Source: Streptomyces sp. NA02950 (GTDB taxonomy: Bacteria > Actinomycetota > Actinomycetes > Streptomycetales > Streptomycetaceae). From it: DNA of 64,000 nucleotides. The DNA is taken from NCBI RefSeq assembly GCF_013364155.1, contig NZ_CP054917.1, positions 87,950 through 151,949 of the forward strand. The letters are read 5' to 3'. The position numbers were made by a program, and so were the translations under genes. Position 1 is the first letter of the stretch. The number at the start of each line of letters is the position of its first letter. Of the stretch, positions 59,026 through 64,000 are shown piece after piece. The notes below the pieces were generated by a model, which made no database searches, was not told the origin of the DNA, and saw only the letters and a list, made by a program, of their open reading frames with translations.

Positions 59026-59610
59026 TCAGCTCCAGGCGGGGTGGGTGGGGAGGAAGGTGGTGTTCATAACGTCGTCGGGCAGGCCGAAGTGGACGGCGAG
59101 CGCCTCGACGCCGTGCGCCAGTTCCGTCACGGACCGCAGGACCTCGCCGTCGAGGGTGAGCACGTCGTAGTTGGCGCTGGCGTGGGTGGGGACCAGGCGC
59201 AGCAGGCCCCCGAGTCCATGTGCGGGGAAGGTCACCTTGCGGGTGAACTCCTCGACCGGTCCGTGGCGTTCGACGACGGCCTCGGTGGGCGGCAGGTCGC
59301 AGGTGGCGATGAGTCCGCAGCGGCGGGCGGGGCGCACCGTGAAGCCGACCGCCTTCAGGCGGCGGGTCCAGTCGGCAGCCAGCTCGGCGTGCTCACGGAC
59401 GCGCCGCTCCGACTGGTCGCAGCGGCCGGTGTGGTACGGGAGAAGAACGATGTTCTTCGGGTCGCTGCCGGTGCCGTACAGCGGGTGCCCGGGCGCGCCG
59501 TCGAAGGCGTGGTCGGCCAGCCGCATGCGGTAGTGCTGGGTGTTGCCGGCCTGCGGCGGGAGCACCAGCACCGGGACGGTCTTGGCCGGGGAGTTGGGAA
59601 CTTCGGTCAC
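59026..59610 (-). CDS. paralogue family A protein
   Basis: A 194-residue protein related to the one at 57320-57898 over most of its length (HTGRCDQSERRVREHAELAA; WTRRLKAVGFTVRPA; LPPTEAVVERHG; TFPAHGLGGLL). Duplication within one operon suggests either dosage or divergent specificity. Function unknown. Confidence 0.78.
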   Translation of the reverse strand: MTEVPNSPAKTVPVLVLPPQAGNTQHYRMRLADHAFDGAPGHPLYGTGSDPKNIVLLPYHTGRCDQSERRVREHAELAADWTRRLKAVGFTVRPARRCGLIATCDLPPTEAVVERHGPVEEFTRKVTFPAHGLGGLLRLVPTHASANYDVLTLDGEVLRSVTELAHGVEALAVHFGLPDDVMNTTFLPTHPAWS

Positions 59611-59668
59611 TTCGGTCGCTCCTTGCGAGGGGCGCCGACCGTGGCACTGGTCGGCGCCCGTGGCGGGC

Positions 59669-59965
59669 TCAGGACGGGGCGGGCGCGGTGCGTCGGCTTG
59701 GGGTGAACATCCGGCGCAGGCGGCGCCTGCTGCGGCGGGTGTCGTCGCCTCCGCCGCCCTTCCACCACGTCCAGGCCAGCAGCAGGGTCAGGGCGGTGGA
59801 CATGCCGGTCAGGGGGAGGTTGCCGAGGCGGAGCGCTCCGACGGCGGCGCAGAGGGTGCCGAGAGCCTCGAGACCCGCCGCGCGGTGGGTGGCGAGGCGG
59901 CCGGAGAAGAACCCGGCCAGGCCGCACATGGCGAAGGCGAAACCGCTGGCGAGCACAGGGTCCAT
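59669..59965 (-). CDS. small membrane protein
   Basis: A 98-residue protein starting at ATG 59965 (MDPVLASGFAFAMCGLAGFF) with about three hydrophobic segments and a basic tail (DTRRSRRRLRRMFTPSRR). Confidence 0.7.
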   Translation of the reverse strand: MDPVLASGFAFAMCGLAGFFSGRLATHRAAGLEALGTLCAAVGALRLGNLPLTGMSTALTLLLAWTWWKGGGGDDTRRSRRRLRRMFTPSRRTAPAPS

Positions 59966-59979
59966 GTCGGTTCCCCGGC

Positions 59980-60450
59980 TCAGACGTCGCGGCCGTGCAG
60001 GCGCATGTGGTCGACGAAGTCCGCTCCCTCGAGGCCCTTGAGGCGCCGGTCGCAGACCCCGCAGCGCATCCCGGGCAGCAGCCGCAGCGACTTGGCCCAC
60101 TCCCGTCCGGCGGAGGCCCACGCGATGGCGTGGAGCACCAGCAGCCGGTTGTCCGCGTCGAGCTTGGACAGGTGGGGGAAGTCGGCCCCGAGTTCCGGGG
60201 CGGCCAGGGCCCGGGCGATCGTCAGGATCTGGAACTCGGCGTCGGTGCCGATGAGCTGGTACCGCTGGGAGGACGTGCCGGGCCAGTCGACGCGGGCCTG
60301 GCCGGAGTCCGTGTCGCGGCTGATGAGGCCCATCCGGTCGAGTTCCTCCAGCCAGTGGCCGCTCTCGGCGAGCAGCCAGACGGCGGCCTCCTCCCTCGTG
60401 TTGGGGTGCGCGGTGGCGGCGAGCTGCTGGGCGAGGCGGTCATTGCTCAT
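59980..60450 (-). CDS. unknown protein with C-terminal Cys pair
   Basis: A 156-residue protein from ATG 60450, or from a TTG at 60459 where GGAGA fits better. Helical core (REEAAVWLLAESGHWLEELD), and an end GMRCGVCDRRLKGLEG...HMRLHG that looks like a zinc finger. Confidence 0.7.
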   Translation of the reverse strand: MSNDRLAQQLAATAHPNTREEAAVWLLAESGHWLEELDRMGLISRDTDSGQARVDWPGTSSQRYQLIGTDAEFQILTIARALAAPELGADFPHLSKLDADNRLLVLHAIAWASAGREWAKSLRLLPGMRCGVCDRRLKGLEGADFVDHMRLHGRDV

Positions 60451-60557
60451 GAGGGTCAAGGTGTTCTCCGTGGGTTCGGGTCGGCGGGTGTGCGGTGTCC
60501 TGGCGTCCGCCCGGCGCGGGGCGCACGCCAGGACACCGGGGTTGTCGGGGCTGTGGG

Positions 60558-60923
60558 TCAGGCGGCGGCCGGGGCCGCGTCGCCTTCGGGGCTGTGGTCG
60601 GCGCAGACCAGGGACAGGGGCTCGCCGTCCTTGGGGAGGTTCAGCTCGATCTCCTCGGCCTTGCCGCACAGCAGGCAGTCGAGGGTCACCGTGCGCACCA
60701 TGCGCATGACCCGGACCTGGGTGGCGCTGGGCAGGTTCAGCGGCTCCTGGCAGCCCATCAGCGTGAGGGTGGCCAGGGTCAGTTCGGCGGAGAGTGGTGT
60801 CTCCTCGGTCTCGACCACGGTCAGCGCGGTGGTCGGGGCCTCGGGGAAGGCGAAGATGTCGCCGGGGCGCAGCTCGCGGGCGTGGACGGGCCGGGTGAAG
60901 GAGACGGAGACGACGGTGCTCAT
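60558..60923 (-). CDS. beta-rich protein with zinc ribbon
   Basis: A 121-residue protein. The N-terminal half (HARELRPGDIFAFPEAPTTA) suggests a small beta barrel; the C-terminal half has CLLCGKAEEIELN and a later CADH. Unknown role. Confidence 0.7.
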   Translation of the reverse strand: MSTVVSVSFTRPVHARELRPGDIFAFPEAPTTALTVVETEETPLSAELTLATLTLMGCQEPLNLPSATQVRVMRMVRTVTLDCLLCGKAEEIELNLPKDGEPLSLVCADHSPEGDAAPAAA

Positions 60924-60964
60924 GGGGCGGGGTGCCTTCTGTCGGGGCGGGATGAGAGGGGGCG

Positions 60965-61144
60965 TCAGTCGGTGGCGGTCTCGTCGCGGATGAGGCGGCG
61001 CAGCGCGGCCTTGCCGAGGGCCCGGACGCGGCGGTGCAGGTAGCGCTTGCCGCCGTCGACGCGGGTCTCGTCGCGGTAGCGGTGGGGTCCGGCGGCGCCG
61101 TTGCCGAGGCTGACGCCGAGGCTGCGGGGCTTGCGACGGGACAT
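60965..61144 (-). CDS. small basic protein
   Basis: A 59-residue Arg-rich protein (MSRRKPRSLGVSLGNGAAGP). The promoter motif at 61191 lies about 50 bp upstream, so it may be the first gene of the leftward run that ends at 57320. Confidence 0.65.
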   Translation of the reverse strand: MSRRKPRSLGVSLGNGAAGPHRYRDETRVDGGKRYLHRRVRALGKAALRRLIRDETATD

Positions 61145-61190
61145 TCGGGCCTCTTCCTGTTCGGGTGGGTACGGGTCCGACACTAGCTCT

Positions 61191-61218
61191 AAACCCAATA
61201 CGTAAGCAACGGGCTTAG
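61191..61218 (-). promoter_or_regulatory. second regulatory motif, copy 3
   Basis: AAACCC, AATACGTAAGCAA, GGGCTTAG. Leftward, TTGCTT, 18 nt, TAGTGT makes a plausible promoter for the gene run at 57.3-61.1 kb. Confidence 0.7.
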
Positions 61219-61351
61219 CGGTCAGGGTGGTGGGGTGCGGCGGAGGCGTTCCGGGGCGTCCGGGTGATTGCCGGGCAATCACCGCGCCCGGTCGGCCGGC
61301 GCGCCCGGGCCAGGTCGCCGATCTACGCTGAAGGTGCTGCTGGAGGTTCGT

Positions 61352-62293
61352 GTGCCGCCCTTCGATCTGCCCGTCCCGCTGGCCCTGGCCCGCGCGGTCG
61401 ACGCCGTCCCGGAAGGGCCGCACCTTGCTCTGGAACCGAAGTGGGACGGCTGGAGATGCCAGGTGTGGACCGGCGGCGCTCGGGTGTGGAGCCGGCACGG
61501 CACGGACCTCTCGCGTGCGTTCTCCGACGTCGCAGCCGCCGCGCGGGCGCTGCCGGACGCGGTCCTGGACGGCGAGCTGGTCGCGGTGCTCGACGACGGC
61601 AGCGGGGTCGCCTTCGACCGGCTGCAGAGCCGGTCCGCCGGCCGCGGTCCCCGGCGCGGGGCGGACTTCACCGTGCACGTCGCCCTCTTCGACGTCCTGG
61701 CGGTCGGCGACGTCGACACCCGGCCGCTGCCGTACGCGCGGCGGCGCGCCGAACTGCTGCGGCTCCTCGAGGGCGGTCCGGACACCCTGCGGCCCGTGCC
61801 GTCCACCGGGGACATGCGCGAAGCGCTGGCCTGGGTCGGCGCGCTGTCCGGCGTGGAGGGCCTGGTGGCGAAGCCGAGCGGCCGGTACGCCGAGGGGCTG
61901 CGCTCGGGCTGGCTGAAGTGGCGCCGCAGGCACACCACGGAGGCCGTCGTGATCGGGGTGACCGCCACGGCGCCGGCCGCGCAGGCCCTGGTGCTGGGCC
62001 GGCCGAGCGGCGGGCGGATGCGGGCCGTCGGGGTGAGCCTTCCCCTGCCCCAGCCGCTGCGCCTGGCCGTGGCGCCGCGGCTGCACCCGGCCGGCGGGAT
62101 GCGTGAACTGCCGGGCACGGTGGGCGGGTTGCCCGGCGCGGACCCGGTGCGCTACCGGCCGGTGGCGCCGGAGGTGGTGGTGGAGATCGAGGTCGACCAG
62201 GAGCGGCTGGAGTTCGGCCGCTACCGGCACCGCCCGCGCGTACGGCGCGTCAGGGGGGACCTGACGCCCGGTCTGCTCGACGAGGCCCCGTAG
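61352..62293 (+). CDS. ATP-dependent DNA ligase
   Basis: A 313-residue ligase starting at GTG 61352 (GGAGG 5 nt upstream). The nucleotidyl-transfer motif is EPKWDGWR, with the catalytic Lys about residue 30. Other motifs are GELVAV, VEGLVAKPSG (about 168-177) and a final WLKWRR. The length fits the short LigC-like enzymes of actinobacteria. It would seal nicks in plasmid or phage DNA. An upstream extension to 61268 lacks a ribosome site. It stands alone on the plus strand. Confidence 0.9.
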   Translation: MPPFDLPVPLALARAVDAVPEGPHLALEPKWDGWRCQVWTGGARVWSRHGTDLSRAFSDVAAAARALPDAVLDGELVAVLDDGSGVAFDRLQSRSAGRGPRRGADFTVHVALFDVLAVGDVDTRPLPYARRRAELLRLLEGGPDTLRPVPSTGDMREALAWVGALSGVEGLVAKPSGRYAEGLRSGWLKWRRRHTTEAVVIGVTATAPAAQALVLGRPSGGRMRAVGVSLPLPQPLRLAVAPRLHPAGGMRELPGTVGGLPGADPVRYRPVAPEVVVEIEVDQERLEFGRYRHRPRVRRVRGDLTPGLLDEAP

Positions 62294-62337
62294 GGCAACA
62301 AGGAGGGGCCCACCGCTCGAGCAGTGGACCCCCCAAT

Positions 62338-62428
62338 GGTGCGGCTCCGGGACTCTTGTCTACCCGGCCCCCGCTCCGCTCGCTCCCACCCGGGACCTTC
62401 GCGGAGCGGCTCTTTATGAGGCCACCCG
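62338..62428 (-). ncRNA. tRNA-like unit 1
   Basis: The T-arm-like stem CCGGG/CCCGG has an 11-nt loop instead of 7. A D-arm-like CTCATAAAGAG and a GC-rich anticodon-side hairpin are present. The acceptor pairing is poor. It is related in order and wording to unit 3. Confidence 0.4.
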
Positions 62429-62477
62429 TCGCCCGTCGGCGGCGGTTCCAGCTAGCCAGCGCGCGTTCTGGCCGCGT

Positions 62478-62567
62478 GGGAGCGGAAGGAATCGAACCTC
62501 CCTCGTTGCCGCGTGAGCGGCACGGTGTTTCCGAACTCCCGTGCAAGGGGCCGCTGGTGCGGTTCCC
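62478..62567 (-). ncRNA. tRNA-like unit 2, long variable arm
   Basis: The T-arm GGAGG TTCGATT CCTTC is canonical. A variable arm GCCGC/GCGGC (62508-62521) suggests a type II tRNA (Leu, Ser or Tyr class). The acceptor stem has one or two mismatches, and the anticodon stem CACGG/CCGTG encloses 13 nt instead of 7, so no anticodon can be read. It starts about 15 nt after an operator-controlled promoter. Confidence 0.5.
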
Positions 62568-62581
62568 TACGAACACAACCA

Positions 62582-62598
62582 TACAACGTCTCATTGTA
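62582..62598 (-). promoter_or_regulatory. 17-bp operator, copy 13 (TACAACGTCTCATTGTA)
   Basis: Leftward -35 CTGACA, about 19 nt, -10 TATGGT, leading directly into tRNA-like unit 2. Confidence 0.8.
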
Positions 62599-62655
62599 TT
62601 GATGTCAGTATTTTCGGAGGCGGACCGCGAAGTCCGCCCCGGCAGCGGACGTGCG

Positions 62656-62687
62656 GAAGGGCCCGCCTCGCGAGCGGCGGGCCCTTC
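62656..62687 (-). terminator. hairpin terminator after tRNA-like unit 3
   Basis: Perfect 12-bp arms GAAGGGCCCGCC and complement with an 8-nt loop. Starts 2 nt after the 3' end of unit 3 on the minus strand. Confidence 0.7.
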
Positions 62688-62689
62688 AT

Positions 62690-62778
62690 GGAGCGGTCCG
62701 GGACTCTTACCCGGCCCCCAGCCCCGTCCCCCTCCATCCGGAGGTACGAGGGGGTCCGGCTCTCGATGAGTCCGCTCC
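62690..62778 (-). ncRNA. tRNA-like unit 3
   Basis: Perfect 7-bp acceptor-like stem GGAGCGG/CCGCTCC, then a D-arm-like CTC ATCGA GAG, and T-arm CCGGG TAAGAGT CCCGG. The stem matches a normal tRNA T-arm, but the loop lacks the conserved TTC. The anticodon-side stem CCGGA/TCCGG encloses 12 nt. A promoter with operator copy 14 lies just upstream and a hairpin just downstream. Confidence 0.5.
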
Positions 62779-62813
62779 CCCGCCCCGCGGTACCCGGGGC
62801 GACACCAAGACAA

Positions 62814-62830
62814 TACAACGGTTCATTGTA
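62814..62830 (-). promoter_or_regulatory. 17-bp operator, copy 14 (TACAACGGTTCATTGTA)
   Basis: Leftward -35 TGGACT, about 18 nt, -10 TATTGT, leading into tRNA-like unit 3. Confidence 0.8.
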
Positions 62831-62846
62831 TGGAGTCCAGGGGGTT

Positions 62847-63452
62847 TTACCGGTCCGGATCGAATCCGGCAGGCACGGTCAGCCAGCCCGGCGCCTCGGC
62901 CAAGGCCGCGTCGTGCCCCACTGTGTACGCGCCGTCCGGGGTGACGCACCCGGCGGCCGGGACGTACGAGCCGGTGCAGCGGACCTCCACGTGCCAGGCG
63001 AGCGGGCCGGGCGCGGCCGGCGGGCAGGCGTCGTCCGGGTGGGCGAAGTAGTACTGCATCCGCCCGCCGGGACCGTCCACGCTGTACGTCTCGCACGGCA
63101 GCCGCGCTCTCCACTCCTCGAGGAGCACCGCCAGGACGTCCGTACCGCCATGGACGCCGGGCAGCCGGTACGGCTCCGGGGGCTGTTCCCCCGCGCCGGC
63201 CGGGACCAGGTCCAGCACGAGCAGCCCGGAGGCGCACGGCACGATGCCGACGTTGAACGGGCCGGAGTCCCAGCAGCGCACGATCCGCCAGGTGTTGGTG
63301 GTGGCCCGCTCGGCCCAGTCCCGTACGGCCGGCTCGGTGGTGCCCGGGCGCAGCGGGAAGACGTGCCAGCCCCGGGCAGCCGCGGCGAGCGCGACCGCCT
63401 TCAAGTCCTTCTGCTGGCGGCGGTCGTGCCGCCGGGAGGCGAGTTCGTCCAT
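62847..63452 (-). CDS. primase-polymerase (Prim-Pol)-like protein
   Basis: A 201-residue protein. It has the N-terminal signature of bifunctional primase/polymerase domains: ALAAAARGWHVFPLRPGTTE, a Trp/Arg segment with RATTN, then NVGIVPCASGLLVLDL. In active enzymes the last strand usually carries two acidic residues (DxD); here it reads DLV, so one is missing and activity is uncertain. It lacks a helicase part. It could be a diverged primase accessory. Confidence 0.72.
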   Translation of the reverse strand: MDELASRRHDRRQQKDLKAVALAAAARGWHVFPLRPGTTEPAVRDWAERATTNTWRIVRCWDSGPFNVGIVPCASGLLVLDLVPAGAGEQPPEPYRLPGVHGGTDVLAVLLEEWRARLPCETYSVDGPGGRMQYYFAHPDDACPPAAPGPLAWHVEVRCTGSYVPAAGCVTPDGAYTVGHDAALAEAPGWLTVPAGFDPDR

Positions 63453-63473
63453 GATCCCGGTGTCCGTCGCTGG

Positions 63474-64000
63474 TCAGTGGTGGGCTTCGTCCCAGGCGCC
63501 GCGGCGTTCGGCTGCGGTGGGCAGGTCGCCGCGGCGTTCGGTGAAGGCGGGCGGCATCTCGTCATCGAGGGCGTTGCCGACGATGACGTTGCGGTCCATG
63601 AAGTCGAAGGGCTCACGGCCGTCGATCTCCAGCCACAGCGCCGTACGGGCGAGGTCGACGGCGACCGGGTCGATGTCGACGCCGAAGATGCACTCGCGCA
63701 TCACCACCGGCAGGGCGTACTTCATGTGCACCGCCGGGGCCGGGGAAATACCGGAGACCCGCTCGGCGAGGCGGCCGGCGATGAGGCGGGCCGCCTCGAT
63801 GAGGAACACCCCGGCACCGCACGCCGGGTCGATGGAGAGGACCTGCAGGAGGTTCCCGGGGTCCGGGTGCTGCGCGAGGCGGTCCAGCTGCGGTCCGATG
63901 GACAGGCGGCACATCGCCTCGGCCACCTCGGGCGGGGTGTACCAGGAGCCGAGGGTGGCGCGGACGCCGAGGCCCTTCTTGTTCACCGTGACGGTGCCGT
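63474..64000 (-). CDS. N6-adenine DNA methylase-like protein, partial
   Basis: The frame stays open to the right edge, so the N-terminus is probably missing; a GTG at 63986 is possible but has no clear ribosome site. LGSWYTPPEVAEAM and DPACGAGVFLIEAARL (SAM-binding motif I) followed by GVDIDPVAVDLART are typical of type IIG/type I-like N6 methylases. The chain ends about 35 residues after GNAL, before the catalytic NPPY/F motif that should follow. The protein is therefore truncated or relies on a partner. Confidence 0.75.
   Translation of the reverse strand, partial: GTVTVNKKGLGVRATLGSWYTPPEVAEAMCRLSIGPQLDRLAQHPDPGNLLQVLSIDPACGAGVFLIEAARLIAGRLAERVSGISPAPAVHMKYALPVVMRECIFGVDIDPVAVDLARTALWLEIDGREPFDFMDRNVIVGNALDDEMPPAFTERRGDLPTAAERRGAWDEAHH

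Larger units (their letters stand above)
62294..62846. other. non-coding region with tRNA-like units
   Basis: About 550 nt with no convincing gene. It holds three tRNA-like units on the minus strand, two 17-bp operators with leftward promoters, and a hairpin (62656-62687). Short frames that begin inside the operators look like chance. Confidence 0.7.

Noticed and set aside
62591..62818. 75-codon minus-strand frame over tRNA-like unit 3
   Set aside because: It begins inside the operator and -10 region of copy 14 and would overlap the structured unit and its terminator; no ribosome site.
1..64000. rRNA genes, insertion sequences, transposases
   Set aside because: None seen on either strand; no transposase motifs or paired terminal repeats flanking a gene were noticed.

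Overview
The window is GC-rich (roughly 70%, read by eye) actinobacterial DNA with frequent GTG starts and tightly overlapping genes (ATGA/GTGA junctions). It is almost certainly from Streptomyces or a close relative. It carries three things rarely seen side by side: a siphovirus structural gene set, a conjugation operon built around an FtsK/TraB-type DNA translocase, and an iteron plasmid replicon. The best reading is a plasmid-phage. The Streptomyces plasmid-phage pZL12 is the precedent I recall, but I could not compare sequences. No integrase, lysin, holin or DNA polymerase is visible, and genes are cut at both edges, so the element is larger than the window.

Layout. 1-15.1 kb (minus strand): late operon read right to left as portal, scaffold, decoration protein, major capsid, connectors, tail tube, tail-assembly chaperone with a -1 frameshift extension, tape measure, and the start of a distal tail gene. 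15.2-18.6 kb (plus): six short genes, mostly with their own promoter and terminator. 18.7-24.7 kb (minus): large and small terminase, a C5 methyltransferase, a ParB-like protein, a second TerS-like protein and a ParB-methyltransferase fusion, interrupted by one plus-strand gene. 24.9-26.5 kb: SWIM zinc-finger and unknown genes. 26.6-29.8 kb: HTH regulator, membrane protein and cytochrome P450 (cargo-like). 30.1-44.1 kb (minus): conjugation operon with Mrr-like nuclease, FtsK/TraB translocase, several membrane proteins, a Gly/Lys-rich protein, a long coiled-coil membrane protein and a Pycsar-effector-like protein. 44.2-46.0 kb: control region, leader peptide and replication initiator carrying internal iterons. 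46.3-50.5 kb: HTH-TPR regulator and a tandem pair of Nudix-like proteins. 50.6-61.1 kb (mostly minus): small zinc-binding and unknown proteins, a probable toxin-antitoxin pair, endonuclease VII and a lipoprotein. 61.3-64.0 kb: ATP-dependent DNA ligase, tRNA-like RNAs, a primase-polymerase-like protein and a partial N6 methylase.

The most striking signal is a 17-bp palindrome, TACAACGNNNCRTTGTA, in 14 copies. Nearly every copy overlaps the spacer and -10 (often TATAGT) of a promoter. It sits in front of small early-type genes and two tRNA-like RNAs, and never in front of the late or conjugation operons. This looks like one phage-type repressor regulon. A second promoter-linked motif of about 28 bp (AAACCC..TACGTAAG..TTAG) occurs three times. 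A third signal is an array of about 36 GGTCTCG/CGAGACC units (38486-39123), which runs through both coding and non-coding DNA and is a candidate cis-acting transfer or partition site. Other short repeat sets lie at 37.3 kb, 44.2-44.7 kb and 47.7 kb and probably serve plasmid control.
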